Source of the DNA: JAUNSR01 sp036655755
Lineage (GTDB): Bacteria; Bacteroidota; Bacteroidia; Bacteroidales; JAUNSR01
Length of the DNA stretch: 29,156 nucleotides
Direction of reading: 5' to 3'
NCBI GenBank assembly: GCA_036655755.1
Contig: JAVVPN010000035.1
Location: 1 to 29,156, forward strand
In this document: positions 16,339 to 24,170 of the stretch, in pieces
How positions within the stretch are numbered: the stretch's first letter is position 1
Layout: each line of letters starts with the position of its first letter
Notes under the pieces: model-generated
Told to the model about the DNA's origin: nothing
The model's database searches: none
What the model saw: only the letters and a program-made list of their open reading frames with translations
Program-made: the position numbers and the translations under genes

Positions 16339-18330
16339 TTAGAATTTTACGATTTTAGCAGCCCATCCTCCTCCGGGAGCCATATTTACGTCCAGCTGCC
16401 GGTTGGCAGGCAATGTGATAATCTCTTTTACATAGTCGGATCCGGAACGAAGCGCGTTCACCCCGTCTTTAAAAATCACCACCCGGTAGTTACCCGGATC
16501 CAGAAAGGACAGATCGAGATGAAGCGTACGGTTATCCCAGTTATTCAACGCCCCGACATACCAGGTAGATCCCTTGCGGCGCGCCACCGAAACATATTTG
16601 GCTATTTCGCCCGGCAATGTACGCGTTTCATCCCACACGGTAGGAATCCCTGCTATAAATTCGGTACATTCAGGTTCTTTTTCGTAACTGGTTGGCGCGT
16701 CACACATCATATTGAGAGGAGATTCGAATACCACATACGTGGCCAACTGACGGCAACGGGAGCCCTGACTCATCGGCTTATCATTAATCGGCTGATAACA
16801 ATATCTACCACCGTTGCGCATCGCTCCTTGAGTATAATCGACACTGCCGGCTACCATACGGATAAAAGGAAAAGTTACATCATAAGTTACCTGGTCATAG
16901 TCACGTGGTTTCCACTTCAACTGCTCCAACCCATTGACGCCTTCAAAATTGATTACGTTAGGATAGGTACGCTGCAATCCGAACGGTTTACAACATCCGT
17001 GAAAGTCTATCAGCATCCGGTTGTCCGCACAAATCCGCGCAGCTTCCCACATGAAATTAATCATCGGCTGGTCATCCCGGTCGAGAAAGTCTATTTTAAA
17101 GCCCTTGATTCCCATATCGGAGTAATGGCGGGTTACCTGCTCCATATCGCGCATATACGCCCAATATCCGGCCCATAAAATCAGGTCAACATTCCGCTGT
17201 TTCGCATAATTTACCAATGCGGGCAAATCGATATCAGGTACCACCTGCATCAGGTCGGCCTCCAGATTTACTGCCCAACCTTCATCCAGAATCACATATT
17301 CAATTCCGTTGCGCGAAGCAAAATCAATATAATATTCGTAGGTCCGGTTATTCACCCCGGTAACAAAATCCACTCCTGTCAGATTCCATGCGTTCCACCA
17401 ATCCCATGCCACTTTTCCGGGACGGATCCACTCTTGGTTTTTTATTTTGGAAGGTGCTGCCAAAAGATAGGCAAGATCGTTATTCAACAGCTCCTCATCG
17501 CGGTCGGTTACAGCAAAAATACGCCATGGATAATCTCTTTTGCCGGATGTGCGGGCAATATAATCGTGTCGTTCCTTCACAATTCCCTGCAACTTATTAT
17601 GACCGCCCTGCTCAATAACACGCGGAGCGGGAGCATGATGCCCACTCATGTTAAATTGATTGGCACCACCCAGTAAGAACATGCCGGGATAATCGTTCAA
17701 ATCGGTTTCGAGCACACAGATATTTTTACCTGCAGGTGTCTTGGCCAGGAAAGGCAGAAAAATTAAGCGGGTAGAATCTAAATTTGGAAGCGCCTGTATG
17801 TCATAAGTATTTTCAAACGAGTTAAAATACTGGGCTTCGATCGGATCGCCCGGTTGCCGGTTTGTATACGCCGCATATCCTACCGTGTTTGCCGGGAATT
17901 TATAATCTGCAACCTCTTCCTCTACAATCACCGAATCATTCAGGTTGGTCATAAACCGATAGGCCACCCCATCGTCAAAACAACGCACGGCTAACGAATA
18001 GTCTCCCTTAAAACGGAATATCATTTCATTGCCCGATTTACGGATCACGTTTTTTTTATAAACAGGGGTATTTACCTCTTCCGTAAAAGACTTTTGTTTC
18101 ACATCGCGCACATCCGAGCGAACGAATGCATCACGATCTTTTATCCGCAGCCCGATTTCAGAAGGGATCAGTATCTCCTCATCGCCCGCGCTGATCGATA
18201 AGAGTAAGCGATCGCCGGTTGTAATTTCGGTTTTCAGTTTTTGATTGGGAGAATGCAAAGTGTATTTTTTCTGCGCCACCAGTGTAACAGGTAACAGGCA
18301 GAGAACGAGAAAGGTTGCTTTGGTATTCAT
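16339..18330 (-). CDS. Glycoside hydrolase family 97 protein (retaining, alpha-galactosidase type)
   Basis: 663 residues with a signal peptide (MNTKATFLVLCLLPVTLVAQ), so periplasmic. The GH97 N-terminal beta-sandwich covers ~20-290, a TIM-barrel ~300-560 and a C-terminal beta domain the rest. Barrel motifs include WDWWNAWN, VILDEGWAV, LILWAGYW and GFKIDFLDRDDQ. In that last motif Asp414 sits where retaining GH97 alpha-galactosidases have their nucleophile. Glu469 in NGLEQLKW is close to the expected acid/base position. Inverting SusB-type alpha-glucosidases lack that Asp, so alpha-galactosidase-type activity is more likely; this is an inference from active-site layout. It leads a two-gene operon with the EEP lipoprotein and is not linked to a SusCD pair here. 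Confidence 0.92.
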   Translation of the reverse strand: MNTKATFLVLCLLPVTLVAQKKYTLHSPNQKLKTEITTGDRLLLSISAGDEEILIPSEIGLRIKDRDAFVRSDVRDVKQKSFTEEVNTPVYKKNVIRKSGNEMIFRFKGDYSLAVRCFDDGVAYRFMTNLNDSVIVEEEVADYKFPANTVGYAAYTNRQPGDPIEAQYFNSFENTYDIQALPNLDSTRLIFLPFLAKTPAGKNICVLETDLNDYPGMFLLGGANQFNMSGHHAPAPRVIEQGGHNKLQGIVKERHDYIARTSGKRDYPWRIFAVTDRDEELLNNDLAYLLAAPSKIKNQEWIRPGKVAWDWWNAWNLTGVDFVTGVNNRTYEYYIDFASRNGIEYVILDEGWAVNLEADLMQVVPDIDLPALVNYAKQRNVDLILWAGYWAYMRDMEQVTRHYSDMGIKGFKIDFLDRDDQPMINFMWEAARICADNRMLIDFHGCCKPFGLQRTYPNVINFEGVNGLEQLKWKPRDYDQVTYDVTFPFIRMVAGSVDYTQGAMRNGGRYCYQPINDKPMSQGSRCRQLATYVVFESPLNMMCDAPTSYEKEPECTEFIAGIPTVWDETRTLPGEIAKYVSVARRKGSTWYVGALNNWDNRTLHLDLSFLDPGNYRVVIFKDGVNALRSGSDYVKEIITLPANRQLDVNMAPGGGWAAKIVKF

Positions 18331-18358
18331 GGCTCGTTTTTATGGTTAATAGATTAAA

Positions 18359-18366
18359 CAAATATA
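18359..18366 (-). promoter_or_regulatory. -7 box of the GH97 operon
   Basis: TATATTTG on the minus strand is a perfect TAnnTTTG match about 30 bases before the GH97 ATG. No clear -33 TTTG was found, so confidence is moderate. Confidence 0.45.
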
Positions 18367-18392
18367 ACATATTTACCATATACATATAAATG

Positions 18393-18428
18393 AAAAAGCC
18401 CCAATTCGACCGGATGGTCAAATTGGGG
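18393..18428 (-). terminator. Terminator of the RRM protein gene
   Basis: CCCCAATT (18399-18406) pairs with AATTGGGG (18421-18428). The stem extends, after one mismatch, through GACC/GGTC to a GGAT loop. On the minus strand it is followed by CTTTTT. It lies 30 bases after the RNA-binding protein stop. Confidence 0.85.
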
Positions 18429-18457
18429 AAAATCTCTATCTAATACCTTACAGGTTA

Positions 18458-18823
18458 TTAATAACGATCGCTTCTTGAGTTGTCATTGCTTCTTGGACGG
18501 CCACCACCGAATCCACCGCGGTTTCCACCACCGTTGAATCCGCCACGGTTTCCACCACCGAAGTTAGAACGAGGACGTTCTTCGCGTGGACGAGCTTCAG
18601 TAACGCTGATCACTTTGTTATCGTAAGATGCACCGTTAAGTTCTGTAAGAGCACGTTTAGCCTGTTCTTCGTCTGCTAGTTCTACGAAACCAAAACCTCT
18701 TGATTTACCTGTTTCGCGGTCCATAATTACTTTGGCTGATTTAACTTCGCCATACTCTTCGAAAAGTTCTCTTAGGTCGGCATCATTGATAGCCCATGAT
18801 AAGTTACCGATGAAAATGTTCAT
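18458..18823 (-). CDS. Single-RRM RNA-binding protein with glycine/arginine-rich tail
   Basis: 121 residues. The RRM covers 1-80: RNP2 is IFIGNL (3-8) and RNP1 is RGFGFVEL (42-49), both with the aromatic residues that stack on RNA bases. The tail (~84-121) is disordered and rich in Gly, Arg and Asn, with RGG-like repeats (NRGGFNGGGNRGGFGGG). These small RRM proteins are widespread in Bacteroidota, which lack Hfq in many members, and act as global RNA-binding regulators. It is a single gene with its own terminator. The candidate promoter leaves an unusually long leader of ~155 bases, which could allow RNA-level or temperature control (inference). Confidence 0.95.
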   Translation of the reverse strand: MNIFIGNLSWAINDADLRELFEEYGEVKSAKVIMDRETGKSRGFGFVELADEEQAKRALTELNGASYDNKVISVTEARPREERPRSNFGGGNRGGFNGGGNRGGFGGGRPRSNDNSRSDRY

Positions 18824-19197
18824 TGATCTTAAAATTTAGTTGAATTAATATTGTTCGTTTGAATAGAGTAAGTAGGACTAAGTTAAAGCTGTACTGAGTA
18901 TTAATTCGCCTAAATTAGGGTTAGGATCATGAACCGTCGATACAATTCTTTTTCTGACGAGCTGCCGTCTTTCAAACTTTTATCAAAGATACGCTTTATT
19001 CTGAAGCAAAACTCTTTTTGCATAATTATTATCAGCCAAATAATGTTATTATTTAAAAAGGTTAGATATATTCATTCCCTATGGTATCCAATCGCCTTAA
19101 ATAACCGTAAATACGGCTATTTCGCCTCTCAGAAAATTCATTCAGATAAGATTATTTTGGGTGCGATTTGAAGAAAACTCCTGAAAACCAACTTATT
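18824..19197. other. Intergenic leader region of the RRM gene
   Basis: No supported gene. It carries the -7 box TATCTTTG on the minus strand (18991-18984), with TTTG (19010-19007) upstream at a short spacing of 15. The rest, 18824-18980, would be the untranslated leader. 19020-19197 is AT-rich with no feature I can name. Confidence 0.5.
18984..19010 (-). promoter_or_regulatory. Candidate promoter of the RRM gene
   Basis: TATCTTTG matches the -7 consensus exactly; TTTG upstream has a shorter spacing than usual. The predicted leader is about 155 bases. Confidence 0.45.
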
Positions 19198-19746
19198 TTA
19201 TCTGGACTTAGAAAACAGAACACAAAGGCGCTCGAACTCCCCTTCAAAATTGGGGGTGAACACTCCCTTCGCCAAATTGGCACGAATCTCCTCAATAGGC
19301 CAGAAACGCCCTTCGTCAATTTCAACCGGGTCGGATTGGAAAGGGCCTTCGGCGTATATGGAATAGGTATTGACCAACTCTTTCTCTATTTCCGATTCGA
19401 AAGGATAGCTAAAGAGCCATTCGGGACGGATATCAGTGAGCCCCAACTCTTCATTCGCTTCACGCAGGAGCGCCTCATAAATCGATTCGCCAAAATCAAT
19501 ATGGCCTCCTACGGCCGTATCCCATTTGCCGGGCTGTATATCCTTGCTCATCGAGCGTTTTTGGAGATACAGCTCGCCTTTTTTATTAAAGATGTGCAGA
19601 TGAACTACCGGATGAAGCGGTTTCGAGCCGTTATGGCAGATTGCGCGGGGCAGGCACCCCGTAACTATCCCTTCGGGAGTAACGATCGGGAAATATTCGG
19701 CACCGTCGGCCGGGCAGTGAAGATGAGAGGGATATGTGAGTTGCAT
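19198..19746 (-). CDS. NUDIX hydrolase
   Basis: 182 residues from the ATG at 19746; an in-frame TTG nine bases upstream is unlikely to be used. The Nudix box Gx5Ex7REUxEExGU is complete at about 81-102 (GHIDFGESIYEALLREANEE...). It is preceded by LYLQKRSMSKDIQPGKWDTAVGG, typical of the isopentenyl-isomerase-like or YfcD-like Nudix branch. The N-terminal ~35 residues (PIVTPEGIVTGCLPRAICH) also fit that branch. Nudix enzymes cleave nucleoside diphosphates linked to another moiety; the substrate cannot be told. It is a single gene, divergent from the Fic locus. Confidence 0.93.
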   Translation of the reverse strand: MQLTYPSHLHCPADGAEYFPIVTPEGIVTGCLPRAICHNGSKPLHPVVHLHIFNKKGELYLQKRSMSKDIQPGKWDTAVGGHIDFGESIYEALLREANEELGLTDIRPEWLFSYPFESEIEKELVNTYSIYAEGPFQSDPVEIDEGRFWPIEEIRANLAKGVFTPNFEGEFERLCVLFSKSR

Positions 19747-19805
19747 AGAAATCAATTCAATATTGTTAGTATGTTACGTATATCAAAAAAACAGTCCAAA
19801 TTAAG

Positions 19806-19813
19806 TATATTTG
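19806..19813 (+). promoter_or_regulatory. -7 box of the Fic locus
   Basis: TATATTTG is a perfect -7 box about 85 bases before the Fic start codon. No convincing -33 box was seen. Confidence 0.4.
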
Positions 19814-19897
19814 TTTGGATTTCGGAACCATACTGCTGTCACAAATTTTATGGGAAGATTTCTCATTAATAGATTCATAACAGGAAAAGAATTATTT

Positions 19898-20176
19898 ATG
19901 AATAAAAACTATCAGCTCCCATTGTTGCCATTACCCTATGATTTAGAAACCAAGCTTATACTAAAACAACTAAATCAGGCTAACAAGAAATTGGCAGAAT
20001 TAAAAGGTGTAGCACGAACTATCCCAAATGAAAATATTTTAATAAGCACTCTTACATTGCAAGAAGCTAAAGATAGTTCTGAAGTTGAAAATATTATAAC
20101 TACTCAGGACGATCTTTACAAGGCCGACTTAGGGATAAAAGAAAATCTTATAAATGCTTCTACAAGAGGTTCTTAG
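19898..20176 (+). CDS. Fic N-terminal (inhibitory) domain, separated from the catalytic part by a frameshift
   Basis: 92 residues from the ATG at 19898, which has AGGAAAAGA just upstream. The sequence is the Fic N-terminal domain (LPLLPLPYDLETKLILKQL..., then ILISTLTLQEAKDSSEVENI). It contains the inhibitory motif [S/T]xxxE[G/N] as Ser60...Glu64-Asn65, whose Glu blocks ATP binding in class II Fic proteins. The frame ends at a TAG right after NASTRGS, where family members continue into T-K/R-E-V and the catalytic helices. The catalytic domain goes on in the +1 frame, overlapping by 23 bases. This is either one broken gene or a now separate inhibitor peptide. The DNA is visibly more AT-rich than its neighbours. 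Confidence 0.7.
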   Translation: MNKNYQLPLLPLPYDLETKLILKQLNQANKKLAELKGVARTIPNENILISTLTLQEAKDSSEVENIITTQDDLYKADLGIKENLINASTRGS

Positions 20177-21032
20177 CTATCGCGAAGCTATTCAAGAAGG
20201 TTTTGCCTTAGTACGCCAAAACAAATTGCTCACCAACAATATTATCAAGCAGATACAAGCTAAATTAGAACATAACAAAGCCGGCTTTCGCTCTGTGCCG
20301 GGAACTGCTTTAAAACGGAATAATGGAGAAATCGTTTATACACCACCTCAAGACAATAAAACGATTGAAACATTTATGAGCAACTTAGAACAATATATTA
20401 ATAATGAAGGGGTGTGTGAATATGACCCATTAATAAAAATGGCTATTATTCATCATCAATTTGAGAGTATACATCCTTTTTATGATGGGAATGGTAGGAC
20501 AGGACGAATTATAAATATCCTTTACCTATTTGTAAATGACTTATTGGAACTGCCTATATTATATTTGAGCCGCTATATTACTCATAATAAAATACTCTAT
20601 TATCAATTAATCCAAGCTATTCGTGATAAGGATGGTGACAATTCTAAAGAGTGGGAAGAATGGATATTGTTTATGCTAAAAGGAGTAGAAGAAACAGCTA
20701 ATGAAACAATCCGCTTAGTAAAAGGAATCGGTATCCTAATGAATAAATACAAGAAAATTCTACGACCTTTATTCGACAAACAATATAAACATGAACTTCT
20801 TAATAACTTATTTTTCCATCCCTATACGAAAATCGAATTTATGGAACGGGATATGATGGTGCAACGAAAAACAGCTGCAAAATATTTAGAAATGATTGTC
20901 GAAACCGGACTGTTGGTCAAAATAAAAAAAGGGCGGGAAAATTTCTACATTAATCAAGAACTAATGGAATTGTTTGCAAATCATTCTGATACTGAAACAT
21001 CTTTATCTAACATTGAATCGGTCATAGTGTGA
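20154..21032 (+). CDS. Fic domain AMP-transferase, catalytic part
   Basis: 292 residues from an ATG at 20154. The Fic motif is complete, HPFYDGNGRTGR at 107-118, with the catalytic His and the anion-binding GNGR. The flap region is SVPGTALKRNNGEIVYTPP. The C-terminal ~90 residues look like a winged helix (QRKTAAKYLEMIVETGLL). Fic proteins usually transfer AMP to Ser, Thr or Tyr of a target protein, often as toxins or self-regulators. Without the N-terminal helix this polypeptide would lack its built-in inhibitor. The ribosome site before the ATG is weak (purine-rich but no AGG), so independent translation is uncertain. The base content suggests horizontal acquisition. Confidence 0.75.
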   Translation: MLLQEVLSYREAIQEGFALVRQNKLLTNNIIKQIQAKLEHNKAGFRSVPGTALKRNNGEIVYTPPQDNKTIETFMSNLEQYINNEGVCEYDPLIKMAIIHHQFESIHPFYDGNGRTGRIINILYLFVNDLLELPILYLSRYITHNKILYYQLIQAIRDKDGDNSKEWEEWILFMLKGVEETANETIRLVKGIGILMNKYKKILRPLFDKQYKHELLNNLFFHPYTKIEFMERDMMVQRKTAAKYLEMIVETGLLVKIKKGRENFYINQELMELFANHSDTETSLSNIESVIV

Positions 21033-21039
21033 AAAGAAA

Positions 21040-21142
21040 AGCTGATATCCGGGTACATGTTTGTATGAATATGTACCCGGATATTAGCTTTTGGGTACAT
21101 GTTTCTATGAATATGTACCCGGATATTAGCTTTTGGGTACAT
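21040..21142. repeat. Tandemly duplicated hairpin between Fic and GNAT genes
   Basis: A 42-base unit starting GGGTACATGTTT occurs at 21051-21092 and again at 21093-21134 with one base changed, and its first 8 bases recur at 21135. The first unit is part of a 20-base stem, 21040-21059 with 21071-21090, with a single G-U position. The second copy can form its own shorter stem (GGGTACAT 21093-21100 with ATGTACCC 21113-21120). Each 3' arm ends in AGCTTTT, so it probably acts as a terminator for the convergent genes. Confidence 0.85.
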
Positions 21143-21143
21143 A

Positions 21144-21647
21144 TCAATTTTCGAGATTAAGCGCCATGATGTAATCGTTCATAAAATAACCGTTGCCGAT
21201 GGCAAAATCGCCTTGGGCTACGATTTCGAATCCCATCCGCTCGTAAAAACGAAGCGCCTTGTTCTGGCGGTTTACATTGAGCTCGATGCGGCATGGCAAT
21301 GTATTGAGCGAATGTACATAAGAAATTCCCTTTTCGATCAGTGCGCGCCCGATACCTTTGCCCTGAAAGCGGGGCGATACATATATTTTCTGAAAATGAA
21401 ACAGATCGGTGTGCTGACGCTCTACGGAGATATAACCGCAAGGAGTATCCTCGCAATGGGCGATAAAGAATTGTTGCTGCTCCTCTGCCATCTGTCGGTG
21501 CAGGCTTTCGGGCGAATACATCCACTCAAACATCCAATCGAGTTGCTCGGGCGAAAGAATATCTCCGTAGGTATGCGCCCAGGTTTGGGCTGCAAGTTCG
21601 TTGATAAGCGGTATGTCGGCGATGGTTGCTTTTTGAAAGGTTATCAT
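21144..21647 (-). CDS. GNAT-family N-acetyltransferase
   Basis: 167 residues, one GNAT domain. The acetyl-CoA pyrophosphate loop is Q95-GKGIG-R (YVSPRFQGKGIGRAL). The end of the fold carries ELNVNRQNKALRFYERMGF, the typical motif B. The N-terminal ITFQKATIADIPLINELA and TYGDILSPEQLDWM resemble PaiA-like polyamine and small-molecule acetyltransferases, but the substrate cannot be decided. It lies after hisS on the same strand with a 75-base gap that holds a hairpin (21669-21707). It therefore may be read only partly with hisS. Confidence 0.92.
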   Translation of the reverse strand: MITFQKATIADIPLINELAAQTWAHTYGDILSPEQLDWMFEWMYSPESLHRQMAEEQQQFFIAHCEDTPCGYISVERQHTDLFHFQKIYVSPRFQGKGIGRALIEKGISYVHSLNTLPCRIELNVNRQNKALRFYERMGFEIVAQGDFAIGNGYFMNDYIMALNLEN

Positions 21648-21668
21648 TTCGAAAAGGTATTAACAATA

Positions 21669-21707
21669 CAGGGGACGAAGATAGTGTGTCGCTATCTCCG
21701 TCCCCTG
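21669..21707 (-). terminator. Hairpin between hisS and the GNAT gene
   Basis: CAGGGGACG then GATAG on the left arm (21669-21684) pairs with CTATC and CGTCCCCTG on the right (21692-21707), with one mismatch. There is no clean T-run on the minus strand, so it may be a processing or attenuating hairpin rather than a full terminator. Confidence 0.6.
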
Positions 21708-21722
21708 TTTATAGGTTTTTTA

Positions 21723-23078
21723 TTACATCATTCCAATCAACTCTTCGATTGTAACCATGGTTTGTTCTCCCGTGGTCATATTTTTCAGATTGATTTTACC
21801 TTCCGCCATCTCGTTGCCACCCACAAGGGCTACGAACGGAATTTTCTTGGCATCGGCATAACTCATCTGCTTTTTCATCTTCGCCGCTTCCGGATAGATT
21901 TCGGCACGGATACCAGCCTGGCGCAACTGCGAAAGCAAGCCTAAGCAATACGCTTCCTCTTCGGCACCGAAGTTTACGAAGATTACCTGCGTAGTCTGCA
22001 ACGAATCTTTCGGATAGAGGTCGAGCTGATTCAACACGTCGAAGATACGGTCGGCTCCGAAAGAGATACCTACCCCCGATACGCCGCTCATACCGAATAC
22101 GCCGGTCAGGTTATCGTAGCGACCACCACCGGTAATCGATCCGATTTGCACATCGAGTGCTTTCACTTCGAAGATAGCACCGGTATAGTAGTTCAATCCG
22201 CGCGCTAGAGTCAGGTCGAGGTCAAGCTGGCAACGGATATTCAGTTTGTCAGTTTTATCAAGGATGTATTCAAGCTCCTCAATACCCTTCATCCCTGTTT
22301 CAGAAGCAGCCAATACCTGTTTAAGGGTAGTGATTTTATCGCGGTTGCTGCCTTCGAGCAGGATGATCGGTTCAAGCTGTGCGATTTCGGCATCCGAAAG
22401 TCCTTTGGCACGAAGCTCGTCGTTTACTTTTTCAAGACCGATCTTATCAAGTTTGTCGATCGCTACGGTGATATCCACGATTTTATCGGGCTGACCGATA
22501 ATTTCGGCGATACCGGTAAGGATCTTACGGTTGTTCATCTTAATGGCTACGTTGATACCGAAACGGTGGAATACCTCGTCGATGATCTGAATCAGTTCCA
22601 CTTCGTTCAACAGCGAGTCTGAACCCACTACGTCGGCATCACACTGGAAGAATTCGCGGTAGCGCCCTTTCTGAGGACGGTCGGCACGCCATACGGGCTG
22701 GATCTGGTAACGTTTGAACGGGAAAGCAATCTCATCGCGGTGCATCACCACGAAACGGGCGAAAGGCACCGTCAGGTCATAACGCAACCCTTTTTCACAC
22801 ATTTGCGAAGTAAGGCGCGCCAATTTCTTTTCATCAAGATCCTCTTGCTTTACGTCTTTCAGGAAATCGCCCGAATTCAAAATTTTGAAAAGCAGCTTAT
22901 CGCCCTCTTCGCCATATTTACCCATCAATGTAGACAACATTTCCATAGCGGGTGTTTCAATCTGTTGAAAACCGAACAAGTGGTAAACATCGCGGATGGT
23001 GTTGAAAATATAGTTACGTTTCGCCATTTCGATCGGCGTAAAGTCGCGGGTTCCTTTCGGAATAGATGGTTTTGCCAT
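21723..23078 (-). CDS. hisS: Histidyl-tRNA synthetase
   Basis: 451 residues from the ATG at 23078 (MAKPSIPKGTRDFTP); an upstream in-frame TTG at 23120 falls inside the promoter and is rejected. It charges tRNA-His. Class II motifs are visible: motif 1 around 36-46, motif 2 within 121-149 (FKRYQIQPVWRADRPQ), and motif 3 GVGISFGADRI (335-345). The histidine-specific signatures are DLTVPFARFV (101-110), RGLNYYTG (293-300) and GGGRYDNL. The C-terminal ~95 residues form the anticodon-binding domain. The promoter box touches the preceding gene's terminator, giving a very compact gene border. Confidence 0.97.
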   Translation of the reverse strand: MAKPSIPKGTRDFTPIEMAKRNYIFNTIRDVYHLFGFQQIETPAMEMLSTLMGKYGEEGDKLLFKILNSGDFLKDVKQEDLDEKKLARLTSQMCEKGLRYDLTVPFARFVVMHRDEIAFPFKRYQIQPVWRADRPQKGRYREFFQCDADVVGSDSLLNEVELIQIIDEVFHRFGINVAIKMNNRKILTGIAEIIGQPDKIVDITVAIDKLDKIGLEKVNDELRAKGLSDAEIAQLEPIILLEGSNRDKITTLKQVLAASETGMKGIEELEYILDKTDKLNIRCQLDLDLTLARGLNYYTGAIFEVKALDVQIGSITGGGRYDNLTGVFGMSGVSGVGISFGADRIFDVLNQLDLYPKDSLQTTQVIFVNFGAEEEAYCLGLLSQLRQAGIRAEIYPEAAKMKKQMSYADAKKIPFVALVGGNEMAEGKINLKNMTTGEQTMVTIEELIGMM

Positions 23079-23117
23079 ATTATATTGTGTATTATTATTT
23101 TTCTGCTTTTGTGAGAA

Positions 23118-23125
23118 CAAAGATA
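23118..23125 (-). promoter_or_regulatory. -7 box of hisS
   Basis: TATCTTTG on the minus strand lies 39 bases before the hisS ATG. It directly follows the T-run of the upstream gene's terminator, so the end of one gene and the promoter of the next are fused. Confidence 0.55.
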
Positions 23126-23151
23126 AAAAAAAGGAGCCGAATAGGCTCCTT
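23125..23151 (-). terminator. Terminator of the zinc protease gene
   Basis: AAGGAGCC (23131-23138) pairs with GGCTCCTT (23144-23151) around a 5-base loop. On the minus strand it is followed by six or more T. Confidence 0.88.
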
Positions 23152-23176
23152 CTGAATATTTAAAGTAGGTTGATTG

Positions 23177-23851
23177 TTAGTCTCTTCTACCCATTGCCAT
23201 CATTACATAATAGATCAATGTCGCCAATGAACCTAAAGCGGCAACTACATACGTGTAGGCAGCCCATTTCAGAGCATCGAATGCCTGATCATGCGTACGT
23301 ACATCCGTAATACCGGCACGGCTCAACCATGCAATTGCACGAGAGCTGGCGTTGATTTCAACCGGAAGGGTTACGAAGCTGAACAAGGTAGTCATCGCGA
23401 AAAGACCGATTCCGGCCCATAACAACATCGGAAAAGTATTGATCAGCAGAATACCAGCCAATAATACCCACTGTACCCATTGAGAAGCAAAGCTTACCGC
23501 CGGTACCAATTGCGAACGCATGGTAAGCATAGAATAGGCCGTAGCATGCTGCACGGCATGCCCACACTCATGCGCCGCTACCGCAGCAGCTGCAACCGAG
23601 TTACTATAATATACATCATTGCTCAGAGCAACCGTTTTAGTCTCCGGATTGTAGTGGTCTGTCAAAGTGCCTTCATGGGGTACGATCTTCACATCATAGA
23701 TGCCATTGTCGTTAAGCATCTGACGTGCGATATCCGCACCGGTCATTCCCACAGAAAGCGGCATCTTCGAATAGCGCGAGAACTTACTTTTAAGAACGCT
23801 TTGCACAAGGAAGCTGACAAGAGCAATTGCAATGAATAAAAACATTCCCAT
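23177..23851 (-). CDS. YugP-family membrane zinc metallopeptidase
   Basis: 224 residues. The N-terminus is a membrane helix (MGMFLFIAIALVSFLVQSVL). Residues ~31-90 carry MTGADIARQMLNDNGI and DHYNPETKTVALSNDVYYS, typical of this family. The zinc site HECGH (94-98) follows. Two further hydrophobic segments lie around 125-165 and one near the C-terminus (WAAYTYVVAALGSLATLIYY). The family is conserved but its substrates are not well known; a role in membrane protein quality control is plausible. It is a single gene between hisS and purA, with a -7 box at 24005-24012 and its own terminator. Confidence 0.92.
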   Translation of the reverse strand: MGMFLFIAIALVSFLVQSVLKSKFSRYSKMPLSVGMTGADIARQMLNDNGIYDVKIVPHEGTLTDHYNPETKTVALSNDVYYSNSVAAAAVAAHECGHAVQHATAYSMLTMRSQLVPAVSFASQWVQWVLLAGILLINTFPMLLWAGIGLFAMTTLFSFVTLPVEINASSRAIAWLSRAGITDVRTHDQAFDALKWAAYTYVVAALGSLATLIYYVMMAMGRRD

Positions 23852-24095
23852 TTTTTTCTTTCTTTTTTATTTAATCTGAATTTCTTTAATCTTCGCGGAG
23901 TAAAACAACCTGCTAAAACAGAGGATAGTAATGATGTGTTCCTCTTATTCTGCATAATGTAGCAATACAACCTCTACTGTTTCGTATTTACCCGACGATA
24001 TCAGCAAATATACAGCAAAAGGCGTACCGTTCTTCTTAAAATGGAGCAGGCTAATTGTTAATTTTCAATAACAAAGTGAACCAAATGGAGTGTAT
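23852..24095. other. Intergenic leader of the zinc protease gene
   Basis: No gene. It holds a perfect -7 box, TATATTTG on the minus strand (24012-24005), which implies a leader of about 150 bases. No clear -33 box or structured element was recognised. Confidence 0.45.
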
Positions 24096-24138
24096 AAAAA
24101 AGCCGGCAGGATATACTTTCACAAGTTATCCTGCCGGC
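24096..24138 (-). terminator. Terminator of purA
   Basis: GCCGGCAGGATA (24102-24113) pairs perfectly with TATCCTGCCGGC (24127-24138) around a 13-base loop. TTTTTT follows on the minus strand. It lies 32 bases after the purA stop. Confidence 0.92.
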
Positions 24139-24170
24139 AAAAATGCTATTTAATACAAGAAATCAGAAGA

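Larger units (their letters stand above)
19898..21032 (+). pseudogene. Fic family protein read as one frameshifted gene
   Basis: Alternative reading of the two entries above. Joined, the parts make a complete class II Fic protein of about 375 residues. The expected junction is ...NAST-K/R-EVLSYREA; the sequence TCTACAAGAGG is off by +1 (or lacks two bases) there. All motifs before and after are intact, so the break is recent, a sequencing error, or recoded. Confidence 0.55.

Noticed and set aside
21040..21142. CRISPR array
   Set aside because: The two units abut with no spacer and contain long palindromic stems, and no cas gene is present.
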